A DNA stretch of 64,000 nucleotides from Nissolia schottii (lineage: Eukaryota; Streptophyta; Magnoliopsida; Fabales; Fabaceae). The DNA is taken from contig QANU01027572.1 in the NCBI GenBank assembly GCA_003254905.1, positions 124,001 to 188,000 on the forward strand, written 5' to 3'. Positions within the stretch are counted from its first letter, which is position 1, and every line of letters starts with the position of its first letter. The notes beneath the pieces are model-generated. The model worked only from the letters and a program-made list of their open reading frames with translations. It ran no database searches and was not told where the DNA came from. Positions 12,001-22,150 of this stretch are shown here, one piece after another. Both the position numbers and the translations under genes were made by a program.

Positions 12001-15000
12001 TATGCCATGCACCAACTCCACTCATCTGTGCTGCCATCTGCACTTCCCACCCACCTGCCATTCGCGCAATGCATCCAAGATGCGATATGTGCTATCAACA
12101 ACGCATATTATTTTGCTTAATCAATTAAATGTCACTGAAAATTATCATCATCCAACTTGGTTGTGATCAGCACATAAGAGACACTTTTCTTTATGGAAGC
12201 CTATTGTCATTACGCTGCGTGATAAAGTATTACAACCATAATGAGAATAAATTAACTAAAATAAAAGTTAATAATTTCTGGTTTCAATTAATCTGCTCAA
12301 AGATCATAATTCTTAAATAATATGATTTTCTCACAAATTCTAATAATGAAATAAAGGTTTGTCTCTTTTGGTTCTTTAGTTATACGCAATTAATCACTTT
12401 GGTCCCCTTACTTTTAACTATGTTCAATTTGGTCCTCTATTTGTTAAAATGAGTCAGTTTGATTTTTTTTTTTCATTAAATGTCATTTTTTAAATTTGAG
12501 TAATGTCACTATTCAAATGTAGTTAAATGAAAAAAAATGGACCAAATTAACTCATTTTAACAAATAAATGATCAAATCAAGTAGTTTAAACCAAATTGAT
12601 TAATTGGATATAATTAAATGACCAAAAGAGGATTTTATCCTAAAATAAATAGTGTCATCCATAGCAAAAGTCTTGTTAAGAGGACCTTGTCTGTGTTTGA
12701 TTAATGGAGCACTCCATTAGAATGAAGAGCTGATCTACTAAGATGGAGGGACAACGTGCAACAACTTCGAGAGGGTGGGTCATCAAACTTAGTAAAGGAA
12801 GTCACCCACAACACACATGAAAAAGTTACAAACATGCTCTCACCCACAATGTAATAAAATTAGAGGAACTCACTTTTATTAAGAGCGTTTCTAAATGTTA
12901 AGAGTTAGAATATATTGTTTCTATGGATATGCACAAATCTCTCATGCACGAAAGCTCGCGTTCATATATATAGCGACTTATTTGGGTGGTGTGTAAAATT
13001 TACAGGGTGGCATTCTCTTGGGACCGTCATGTTTGGGGCACAACCGTAAGTTCATGAGCACTGTATTTCCGGCAATGCAAACTCCAGTTCTAGTCACGTT
13101 GTCTAGAATGGGTGTTGTGTATTTCGTCTTCATCATTGCACTGAAAATGGACGTGGTCACGACCTTAAGAGCATCCAAACGTTGTTGGCGGTTTGCTGTG
13201 ATACCTACCTTCCTCTCCGTTATCGTCACATCAATCCTATTATTTTTATATAGGCCCCCTGGTGTTGTCAACGACCTATCACACAGTTTTCCGAACTTCT
13301 TAGGTTTGAGCAGTTTCGCCGTCATTTCTGAAGCCTTGTTGGAACTCAACCTCTTCACCACGGAACTGGGGCAGATCGCTTTGTCCACTTCCATGGCATC
13401 CGAATTCATACAATGGACCCTGTTTCTACTGTCCCTCTCCTTCAATAAGAACATAACATTTACAGTCTCCTTCATCAGTAGCTACTGCTTTTTCTTGCTG
13501 TTCTGTACCTCTGTTGTGCGGCCGGCGATGAAGGAGATTATTCGGAGAACTCCAACGGGGAATCCCGTTAAAGAAGCTTACGTTATTTTGATACTTCTTG
13601 GCGTGTTGGTTGTGTCAGCCATCAGTGACGCGATTGGCATATCGTACTACGTGGGGCCTCTTATTTACGGCTTGGTTATACCTAATGGGCGCCCGCTGGC
13701 AACAACTATTATAGACAAGAGTGAAGTTGTCGTCCTAGAATGTTTCATGCCTTTCTTCTTCGGGCATTTAGGGTTGCTTACAGATTTTACAAGAGTTGAG
13801 AGCTCGCGGGGGATGATAATATTCCAATGCATCTTATTCGTTGGGTTCTTGACGAAGGTGCTTGCATTCATCGTAGTTGCTCCGGCATATAATATTAGGA
13901 CCAGACATGGCATAGTTCTTGGCCTCATACTGAGCATCAAGGGCATTCTCGAACTGGTTGTTTTCACTAGTTTGAAGAAAAAGAAGGTAATACTCTTTTA
14001 TTTATTCTCTCTCTATGATATTCAAAAAATTATTATATGTATGCAAGTCTAACATAGTCAAATTTAGTCGCCCTCATTTGTGGGATTCAAAAAACAAAGG
14101 AGCGTATAATGAATAAAATTGACACGACCTATGTGTGAATATCTACCTATGATTGTGTTAAACTGTATTTATACAAGAATCTTTCGTTATACTCTTAATC
14201 ACATTTTTAGAGAATAAAGTGAACATTTTCTTACTACTTTCGATTTCAAAATTTTAATGATGTCATAATTTTATGCATGTCATATTGTTCAGGAAAATAA
14301 GATAGAACTTTTAGAAAATATTATGCATGCCATATTAATTGTTCAAGAAAATAAGATAGAACAAAATCTCCAATTAAGCACTTTTCAATTCATTACATGT
14401 GATGATCATTATTGTTCTATGTAAAAATTATTTAAATTTTTTAACTACTAGCTAACTAGGCAATTGTCTAATTATATCTATCATCACATTGTTAATTCAT
14501 TTTTTTCTCTTCAGCTTATTAGTGATCAAATGTTTAGTCAACTTGTGCTCTACATCGTGTTGATAACCGCAATCTGTGTACCCTTGATCAACTGCCTGTA
14601 CGAGAACCGTCCGCGCGTCTCAAAACTATCAAGCGTAAAAGAGGGGCACGCGAGGACGATCCAAAGCGCCTCTCTGACCTCGCAGTTCAACGTAGTCTCT
14701 TGCATGCACCACGACGGGAACGTGCACGGCACGATCGCCCTGCTCGAGGCCTGCAACCCGAGCCAGGAAAGCCCCATACACGTCCACGTCATCCATCTCG
14801 TGGAGCTCCTGGGAAAAAGCACCCCGATCCTCCTCCCCATGAACGCCGGCAACAGAAAGTCGTCGCTGTCCGTCAACTACCCCAACACCAACCACATCAT
14901 GCGGGCGTTCCAGAACTACTCCCGAAACTCCAAGGGCCCCGTCACGGTCCTCCCCTACGCCAACGTGGCGCCTCGCAGCAACATGCACGAGGCCATTTGC

Positions 15001-15684
15001 ACCCTCGCCGAGGACAAGCTGGTGTCTTTCCTCGTCATCTCTTTCCATGAGAACGACCAGCCCAACAACAAAGACGACGCGTCCGCCTCCGCGCGCGAGC
15101 TCAACGCCAGCTTCCAAGCTCACGCGCGGTGCACGGTGGGGATATTGGTGGATAAGTACTCTAGGCTGGGCCTGAGCAGCACCAAGTTCTCCTTGCACGT
15201 GGCTGTGTTCTTCATTGGTGGGCCGGACGACAGAGAGGCGCTGGCGTTGGGCATTCGGATGTTGGGCCGGGTGAACACGAGGGTCACGCTGCTGCGGTTC
15301 GTCGTGGATCAAACGGTGGCGGAACAGCAAGAAGCAGGATGGGGAGAAGAGGAGGGAATGTTGGACGGCAGTTTAATAGATGAGTTCAAAAGTAAGAGGC
15401 TCAATAACGATAATGCCGTTTGCCATGAGGTTGCGGTGGTGGAGGATTCCATGGTGGATGTTCTGAAAGCGATGCGGAAGACGGAGGTGGAGATATACGA
15501 CCTTGTGATGGTTGGGAAGAGGCATTGCATTGGGGGCGTCGCTGATGAGGAGCTGGCAAAATTCATGGACGATGCGGATCAGTTGGGAGTCGTCGGAGAT
15601 ATGTTGGCCTCCGCGGAGTTTTGTGATGGCAAGATTCCGTTGTTAGTGATGCAGTGTGGTGAAGACCAGGTTCATGTCCTATGA
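6061..15684 (+). CDS. CHX: CHX-family cation/H+ antiporter, three exons
   Basis: Exons are 6061-6294, 13006-13986 and 14515-15684. All junctions are GT-AG and phase 0, giving 794 residues, within the family range. Exon 1 has the CHX signature [14 protein letters not shown] and a first membrane helix. It joins across the intron to [11 protein letters not shown], the usual continuation. Exon 2 holds the CPA2 Na+/H+ exchanger domain with about ten more membrane segments, including GLVIPNG and [11 protein letters not shown]. Exon 3 finishes the membrane part and adds the soluble tail with [14 protein letters not shown] and [18 protein letters not shown] proteins move K+ or Na+ against H+ in endomembranes or the plasma membrane and set pH and K+ balance. 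The ion-site helix has S-E at about residues 210-211, where many members have N-D, and the TAFPVLA motif reads SSFAVIS, so transport may be altered. The frame is open throughout. The exact paralogue is not assigned. Confidence 0.92.
6490..11343 (-). mobile_element. Ty3/gypsy retrotransposon fossil, gag-pol, broken
   Basis: Minus-strand coding remnants lie in gag-pol order. Gag starts at about 11343, with its capsid part at 9872-10480. A zinc knuckle ([18 protein letters not shown]) and aspartic protease ([11 protein letters not shown]) lie in 9122-9694. Reverse transcriptase is at about 7974-8880, RNase H at 7492-7863, and integrase at 7168-7461 (zinc-binding CETC) and about 6580-6940. The order RT-RNaseH-integrase places it in Ty3/gypsy; the short LTR-like spacer beside gag suggests a Reina-like chromovirus, which is inference. 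It is broken by many changes, lacks a recognisable 3' end, and is itself interrupted by a hAT element. It sits antisense in CHX intron 1. Confidence 0.9.
10520..11281. mobile_element. Non-autonomous hAT element (762 bp) with 8-bp TSD
   Basis: Termini are TAGGGGTGTC at the left and GACAGCCTTA at the right, an imperfect inverted repeat of the hAT type. Both sides are flanked by CCAGATTT (10512-10519 and 11282-11289), an exact 8-bp duplication as hAT transposases produce. The terminal parts are rich in GGGTCGGGC-like text and its complement. There is no transposase reading frame. It is inserted in the gag region of the gypsy fossil, so it is younger than that element. Confidence 0.93.
11344..11650 (-). 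mobile_element. Probable short gypsy LTR/leader between pol tail and gag
   Basis: On the minus strand this segment lies between a pol C-terminus-like tail (11850-12061) and the gag start at 11343, where an LTR plus leader is expected. It is AT-rich with no coding content. The primer-binding site is too decayed to call. Confidence 0.4.
11668..11843 (-). mobile_element. tRNA-derived SINE (Au-like) with target duplication
   Basis: On the minus strand it begins CAACGGGTCCAAGTGGTAAG, has an A-box-like TGGTAAGCGACTTGG and a B-box-like GAGTTCGAGACC, then GC-rich body text, and ends in a run of A after AACCT. It is flanked by matching TGCCA..TCTCTTCTTT copies (11651-11667 and 11844-11858), a target duplication of about 15-17 bp as made by LINE-assisted insertion. 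The 176-bp length and internal promoter fit Au-type plant SINEs. Confidence 0.85.
11850..12061 (-). mobile_element. Gypsy pol C-terminal tail fossil
   Basis: The minus-strand text ends with [19 protein letters not shown], which resembles the basic tail that follows integrase in plant gypsy polyproteins (R-x-R-x-x-P-x-W-x-x-DY-V). It lies upstream of the gag start of the neighbouring fossil on the same strand, so it belongs to another copy of the element or a rearranged one. Confidence 0.55.
12354..12641. mobile_element. Fold-back MITE, copy 1
   Basis: The left half (TTTGGTTCTTTAGTTATACG, TCACTTTGGTCC, TCAATTTGGTCC) is the reverse complement, with mismatches, of the right half (GACCAAATTAACTCATTTTA, ATGACCAAAAGAGG). 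The element is therefore a long imperfect palindrome without coding capacity. A second copy lies at 33024-33305. It sits in CHX intron 1. Confidence 0.75.
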
Positions 15685-16430
15685 TAAGGAAGGTTCTCCT
15701 CATAAAACAACAAGTCTTTTTGTTTTTATTTTTTTTGTGTTCAGTTTTTGGTTTTTGTTTAAAAAAAAATACTATTTGTATAGTCAAAAGTGAATGTCTG
15801 GGGTAGATAGAGAAATAAACATTACAAAATAAAGAAACAAATATTATCACCGAGCATTTATGCGTGTACGCGTGTATGTTTAATATTGCTCGTTTATGTG
15901 TTTGATAATGTTTGTTTATCTATTTTGTGCATGTACAGACATACCCGCCCGTGTTTAATATTGCTAGATTATATGTTTGATACTGTTTATTTTTCTGTTT
16001 TGTAATATTTGTTTATATGTATACAAATAGCATTATATAGTTAACTACAATTCAGTGGGTTTTTGTTTATGATGTTTTGTTGAGAGAAATTGTTTGAATG
16101 TTGTAAGGGCCAATCCATCATTTTCGGCTAATTTTCTCTATTCTTGTGTAGTGTCAATTTCATCTTCAATTAGATTAAAAAAACATTTAGTGCACATTAA
16201 ATTAGTGTTTTGAGCCTCAGATAGAAATCTTATCTAAGTTATTTAATTTTTCTCGTTGTATTAAATTTTATGCCTCACACAATTAAGTTTCTTTACAATT
16301 TCATACCCCGTTAGGAACCGTCTTCTCATCAAGTCCCCTGGTTTAAACTTATTTCCCTGCAACCTCGTCCCTTAGAAGTTGCATTTCTCCACTGTCACAA
16401 GCCTCACGTGTGCACAACCTCAACTAGCGG
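15685..16430. other. CHX 3' flank with a degenerate duplicated segment
   Basis: AATAAA near 15812 could serve CHX polyadenylation. Two similar segments follow (about 15871-15930 and 15950-16006), each reading CGTGT..TTTAATATTGCT and then TTTGATA-TGTTT. No gene is seen. Confidence 0.45.
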
Positions 16431-16439
16431 CCTCCAACC

Positions 16440-16770
16440 CAACGTGGTATATATATGTCAATCGCGCAGAACAATGGCTAGCATCCATGTTTACCAATGA
16501 AAATAGGCCTTAGATCTCATCCAAGATATATTGTGGATTGCTAGCTGCTGAACCGGTTTCGACTCCAATGGATTATCACTCAAAATTAAGCAAAGATTCT
16601 GGTACTCTTCTCACTGATGCCACTCTATATAGAAGGCTAGTTGGTCATTTACTCCACTTAACCAACACCACGTACGCCTGCTATTTCATTTGCTGTAGGA
16701 AAACTAAGCCAATTCTTGGATTGTGTGACCAATGATCATCTACGAGTATGCTGAAGGAGTAAGAAACAAA
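16440..16770 (+). mobile_element. Ty1/copia reverse transcriptase fragment
   Basis: The plus strand reads EPVSTPMDYHSKLSKDSG and then TLYRRLVGHLLHLTNTT, the conserved copia RT/RNase H junction (family form: PxxTPMDxxxKL...YRRLIGRLLYLT). Only this short piece remains. It is broken, with no LTR seen. Confidence 0.85.
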
Positions 16771-18420
16771 CAACAATCTCCCGCTCCTCCTTCAAAGCGC
16801 CTTTGGTTTGATCAGCTTGTACCCGATAACTCTAGGTTTCCGGTCTATGAATTATAAGAAGGAAAGATTGATTAAGGTGGAGATATAATCCTTGTGTACA
16901 TAGCAAATTAGTAATGGAGGGTTTGCGCAGATGATCTGTAGTTAAAAGTGTTTACTTGGCATTTATTATTTTCTTTTACTTGGCATAGATCTGTAGTTAA
17001 AGTGTTTTTATTGAAAAATATACAGTGACGTTATATTTCAACGGTGGTGTGCCTCAATGAAGAATAACTTTATTAGATATTTATTTGGGGATTTTGAAAT
17101 TGATATTATTTACCAATTTTTGTAGTGATGTGAATACTTTTGAGGCAGAAATAAATACATGATTGAAATAAATTTTTATGCATGCGTATATTGACATGAG
17201 TGAAGCAAGATGAGTTTGGGCGTTAACGTTTATAAGGAAGTGTGATTGTTTATATAGATATGATTTTTCTTTAATTTTGGGATAGTTATTTTGTGAAATA
17301 AATCTTGTGATAGAAGAAATATTTTGAATTACTTGGTGGACATACTTGAACAGAGCAGTGTTTTTACCTTCTATAGTGTGAAAAGAAAAATGTGTTCTAA
17401 AAGAATTGCGATTTCTTGAGAAAAGAACGATAATTTGTTTGATTTAAATTTGGTAGTATTGTAGACTTTAGTCTATTTTATGAGAATATCTAATGTACTT
17501 GAAGAGTACTTTGATTAGATTAAATATATGAGTTGATTTATTTTTAGTGTTGGTGTTGTCACTTGAAGTTATTCAAGCACACCTGTGAAACTAGATGATG
17601 GAGTTGTTGCTTGAAAGTCATTCAAGCAGATCGATATTACAAGATATTGATGATGTTGCTTGGAAGTTATCCAAGTAGACTTGTATAGCCAGATGTCATG
17701 TAAGCGAAGTTCATTGCTCTTGACTTGGTAGGATCTGAGGACTAGTGGTTACCTTTGTGTCTATTATAATAAAAAGATAATAGTTATTGCAATATTTACT
17801 TGTGAAAGCAAACACATGAAATTGAAATATGATGTGTTAAAGTAGCTACTAAAATATAAAATATATTCACTGATTTTATATGAATTCCATATCAAGGGGA
17901 ATGAGACTTAAGCCATATCTTTGGAGGCACATGGTCTCATCTTCTTCCTCCGTCAAAACGCTCTAGTTGACTGATCCATGTGAAGAGTAATTGTGTGTTT
18001 CCCCCTTTTTAGCTTCATGATCATTATAGGGACCTAAGAAAGGTGAATGGAAAATTTCCTCTGGCATTGTAACTGTTAGGTCAATTTGGATGATTTTGGA
18101 TATTGGATACCTTGTGGATTATAGTTGTTCAAATTTTAGTTGCTTTTTATTGGCCAAAAAAAAAATCAATGTTTTTGTTTTGAAATTGGCTGAGTTGCTT
18201 CTTGTTTTCATGTAAAAAGATTGTAAATTTTGAGTATGGGGTCTCCATAGGAAAGTTGTTTATGCTGTGTTTAATTTGTTAGAGTCAAATGGGATTAAAC
18301 TTATAAAAGGCATCATTTTTGCTCAGCAACACAGGGTATCTAATATTGATGTAGAACTAGGGTCCTTGAATTATTGCATTGATTTGTCATCAAACTTATA
18401 TAGTGATGGAATAATTATGA
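16771..18420. other. Intergenic, no gene seen
   Basis: AT-rich DNA with a small three-copy degenerate repeat at 17547-17695. No exon or transposon terminus is convincing. Confidence 0.45.
17547..17695. repeat. Three-copy degenerate repeat with CTTGAA..TTCAAG hairpin
   Basis: Units of about 54 bp, the last shorter. Each contains an inverted repeat (CTTGAAGTTATTCAAG, CTTGAAAGTCATTCAAG, CTTGGAAGTTATCCAAG) followed by AGA/ACA-rich text and GATGATG or its relics. The stem is kept in the third copy by paired changes (GG with CC). Confidence 0.65.
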
Positions 18421-18424
18421 GAGG

Positions 18425-18550
18425 AAAGGATCTGCAGAGTTAGGCCTGCACTCGAGGGCTCGTCTATTTCGAGGTTTCCACCAATGAGTTGAGTGGCAGG
18501 TTGTCAAAGCATTTGTGTAACGGTGGCACTTTGAGAGGTGTGACACCTAT
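18425..18550 (+). pseudogene. LRR receptor-like kinase scrap
   Basis: In one frame the plus strand reads LVYFEVSTNELSGRLSKHL and then CNGGTLRGVT. This matches the repeat of plant LRR receptor kinases that reads FEVSxNxLSGxLPxxLCxGGxLxGV. A stop codon lies seven codons before the matching block. Only about 40 codons remain, and no kinase domain or signal peptide is nearby, so it is a dead fragment of unknown parent. Confidence 0.7.
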
Positions 18551-18559
18551 GTACTTGCC

Positions 18560-19250
18560 TATGCTATGAAGACTACCACCAAAACTAAAGAGAGAACATG
18601 CCTTCTTAAATATGAAACCTTGAATTTAATTAGTTGAATAGCAATTCGATTTCTTTATATATATAACGACAAAATGATGTCACTAGTTCAAGTAGAACAT
18701 TGAATATGCGAGCCATCTCTTTCTTGCTTCGTGAGGTAGCTTGACATGCATTTGGACTTTATTATACAAATGTTAAACGGTTACTAAAGAAAAACAATAT
18801 TGAATATTTTTGCCCTAAACTTGTTGGATTTCATAAGCAAACGTCATTAGTGATTGGTCAGTACATGGGTTGTTCATGACATCACACATTATCTCTATTA
18901 TTTTACTTTTTGCACATTTTGTCAATTAACATGATCTGATTTACTTTTCTTGTTTCTTACCTCATCCTTTCTATTTCATGGATTATCCTCCTTTATAATA
19001 TTGTCACCTACTACAATTGCAATGTTGCATTATCTTTTTGAATTTTTAGTATTAGTGAGCCTTCTACTTTTGGGCTTTTGGCAATGAGTTCTTATGGCTT
19101 TGGATATATTTGCTCGCTATGTAGAAATGGAGGGCTAGGCTACTAATGGAACAATCTTCTGCCGTCAAAGGTTCTTCGACATCTTACTTATCATTTGGTT
19201 GGCACCAAGAAGATTCAGTTGTGGTTATTAACCACAGCTAAAAGAAATAC
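18560..19250. other. Intergenic, nothing recognised
   Basis: AT-rich sequence without recognisable genes or element ends. Confidence 0.4.
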
Positions 19251-19254
19251 TAAA

Positions 19255-19476
19255 TTTTCAAATAGTAAAAAATTGCGGCGATTAGAAACCGTTGCAACCT
19301 TTTTTGCAAATTTTTTAATGCTAAATTCTACAGCGGTTTAGAATCGCCACTATATGCCTGTTAACAGTGGATTTAATGACGGTTACTGAATCACCATAAC
19401 TTTCTTTTAGCAGTGGTTTAGAACCTTCACAACATTCATTTTCAACTGTTGTTAAATGCCTTTATTGCTTGTAGTG
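19255..19476. mobile_element. CACTA (En/Spm) terminal fragment
   Basis: It ends at 19476 in GCTTGTAGTG, the complement of the CACTACAAG terminus of CACTA transposons. Before it lie several sub-terminal repeats of the form GCGGTTTAGAA-CGCC / CAGTGGTTTAGAACC in both orientations, as is usual for this superfamily. The opposite end was not found. Confidence 0.7.
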
Positions 19477-20146
19477 GTGTTAGGCTGCATTTTGTGAGGA
19501 TAAACTAAATGTTTTTAATGATTTCATAACCCTTATGGGTGGTGTATAAAGTACAATATACACTTGATGAAATCACCTATATCAGTGTAGAAGTGGGGTC
19601 GCTTCTATGAGATTGTGGCTAAATCTCTAGAGCACTCATGAAAAACCATGCGCACACATGGCTGGAAAGCACAAAACAACGCAAACGCAAGGAATAAGTG
19701 GGTGCGTAAATGCGATTAGGCAAGATTCTAAGCTACATCACTAATTACACAAAAAAAAAAAAGCATTGATTCATAGAAATTTGAATCACTAATTACATGT
19801 AATTTAAGTCCTGTCTATCTAAGCATGGTTCATAGTCTAAAAGATATCATATTCGAAGCATTTGCATCTATGCATAATAGAGAATTTTTTTTAATATTTT
19901 CTTTCCAAATTATTTCAAAACCTTTTGAAATAGGGGAATTGTTGTATATATATTTTTTATGTTAAATTATATTTGAAAAGGTTTAATTATTTGGTTATTA
20001 TTTTAATTAATTATTTCAGTTTTTAAAGATTAAATTTATATACGTTTCTTATGCTTTCCTTATCTTTGTAACGGCTTTTGCCACTAATTTTGTGTTAATA
20101 TCTTTTATATTTTAAACGTTCTTTTCTCTTTAATTGATATTTTGGC

Positions 20147-20640
20147 ACTAGCTTTGTATATTAAAGTTACACAGTTGCACTGAGTGTGGGATTCTATCAC
20201 ATACATATATACATGCATATATATATATATATATATATGTGCAACAGCAGTGGCCAAAAAGCCACTGCCATATGTAATGGGTTACTCCTATTATTATTAT
20301 TATTATTCTATTATACATATACATATATATAATACATACTATGCTGGGGGAGGGGGAAGATGTACGTCCAGGGGACGTAATATGTGTGTATATATACATA
20401 TATATTTATATATTTTATTATTCTTATTATTACTTACTATATATATATATATACCTTTATATATCCGTTTCGTTTTTCTCTTTCATCAGCGGAAGTATAT
20501 CTTTAATTTTATTTTATTATATGCTATATTTTGTTCTTTATTTTGTTTTGGTCCTAGGGGGATGTCTCTACCTGTATAGATTTTTATTATTACTATATTA
20601 TAATGTATTATTTTTATTTTATATTTATTAAAATACACCT
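20147..20640. repeat. Microsatellite-rich stretch with small hairpins
   Basis: It contains (AT)n at 20217-20239, (TAT)n near 20288-20308 and (AT)n near 20438-20452. Two clean inverted repeats also occur: GCAGTGGC/GCCACTGC (20247-20268) and ACGTCC/GGACGT (20364-20377). No gene is seen. Confidence 0.7.
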
Positions 20641-20709
20641 ATATATGTGGACAACATTTGCTCATGCCGTGGAGGATAGGCTTAGCCAAATATCTAGCAG
20701 CTTAGTATA

Positions 20710-20908
20710 ATTTTGATCACGTTTGGTCGTTATTTGTTCACGAATAGATGTCCCAAAAATATTTCGGACATATAGTCGCAATCTACAATTTTTCCTGATC
20801 ATAGGGGTATGTCCGATTAAGGTATTCGTGAATTTATTGCCCGGAGGGTAATCTTCATAGATACCTTAGGTGTCTACCGAAATTTCGGTTTTTGGCAAAA
20901 TTTAGCAC
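20710..20908 (-). mobile_element. Inverted fragment of the 1-2540 LTR family
   Basis: The reverse complement of this segment closely matches about 165-365 of the first LTR, including the text around AAGGTATTCGTGAATTTATT and TTTTGATCACGTT. It is a short LTR scrap in the opposite orientation. A single undetermined base (n) lies at 20909, just beyond it. Confidence 0.8.
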
Positions 20909-20997
20909 NAATTACCAAATTAATCAATTTTTCTACACCGTGCATGTTGTCTCCCTGTCCCCAATACCAACTTCCAACTCAATGAATATTTGTTGTT

Positions 20998-21025
20998 CCC
21001 CCCCCCCTCTCTCTCTCTCTGTGTT

Positions 21026-21058
<33 letters not shown>
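20998..21058. repeat. Compound microsatellite (C)n(CT)n(TA)n
   Basis: A run of C, then (CT)n, a short TGTGTTTG spacer, then (TA)n. Confidence 0.9.
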
Positions 21059-21062
<4 letters not shown>

Positions 21063-21515
21063 TTTTCATCTTAAGACTGTTTTATCAATGTATAACTATT
21101 ATTATTTTTCATTTTAAACTAACTTATGTATTATTATGGAGGATGTTTTATAAAGTTGTCGGAAGAAGGTCCTCACATTTTATTTTAAGTAGAAGGTACT
21201 TACATTTAAATACGAATGCAAATTATTTTGACTGTGTATTCCTCAAGGAAAGTTTGAATAGTCAGCGACCAACATTGCGATACATATAGTACTATTATAA
21301 TAACATGTTATACACGTAACAATTCTTTTCCACTTGATCGCAGAAATGTATTCATGTATCACATGACATGTATGTCATTAATTATTTTTTAAAATAAGAG
21401 AAACTAATAATAAAAGATAATAATCAATGATATACATACAATACAATATAGTAAATGAATCTATTTCCAACCTAGTGCATGAAAGAATGGCTCAATATAT
21501 GCATGAATGTAATAG

Positions 21516-21655
21516 TTTAGGGTGCCGTCGACGTCTCGTGATTCATTTTCAAGAAACTATAACAATAATTTCCACGTCATCTTGTGCACATATTCAATCT
21601 AGACCAGCGAATAATTAATTTTTAAAGTTAAAATTTATAATTAGCCGTTAGAAAT
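21516..21655 (+). repeat. Dispersed repeat, copy 1
   Basis: Shares with 33532-33662 the text TGCCGTCGACG-CTCGTGAT, CTTGTGCACATATTCAATCT, ACCAGC, and TTAAAATTTATAATTAG. No coding capacity. The family is unknown. Confidence 0.65.
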
Positions 21656-21659
21656 GGGC

Positions 21660-22150
21660 TAAGGAGCGTGTTTCAGTATGCATGGTACTGCCGTAGCTTG
21701 AATTGTGACTTAGTCAAATTCTTTTGAACAAGTTGAAAAAACTTTTTGTTTGAATCGCTTGACGTTGATAACTTAACGAGAAAATAGAATAATCAAGTTA
21801 GCACGAGTTAATGAGTCTAACAAAGGTAGGGCTTCTATGAAAATATAATAATCCCAGTATCCAACACTCACAAAAGAGGGAGAGAAATTTAATGAGCTTT
21901 GGCTGATAATTCTTAATATATAAGGTAAAAATTAAGAAGAGCTCATTGTTTTTCAATTCCACAAAATAGGTTCATAGAATATAATTGAGAAAATTAGTAT
22001 TAAGGACCGTTGTAATACCCTAACTAGTTAATTACGCTTAAGTCGTAATTATCACGTTTTAACTTTTTAGTACTTTAGACTTAGCTTTAAGAAATATTTA
22101 TTTAAAAAATATGGAAAAATTTTGAACTTTTGTGGAAACTTATTTTAAAA
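21660..22150. other. Intergenic flank of the solo LTR
   Basis: AT-rich sequence with no recognised gene. Confidence 0.4.

Larger units (their letters stand above)
6295..13005 (+). other. CHX intron 1, 6.7 kb, filled with transposons
   Basis: The donor is CTG|GTAAGT and the acceptor TTTACAG|GGTGGC; splicing them restores the CHX reading ...CCVL-GGILLGP. Inside are a minus-strand gypsy fossil (about 6490-12061), a hAT element nested in it (10520-11281), a SINE (11668-11843) and a fold-back MITE (about 12354-12641). Only about 0.8 kb is not assigned to an element. Confidence 0.88.

Noticed and set aside
14629-15330. 233-codon antisense open frame inside CHX exon 3
   Set aside because: It mirrors GC-rich codons of the CHX frame, is rich in Arg/Val/His low-complexity text and matches no known family.
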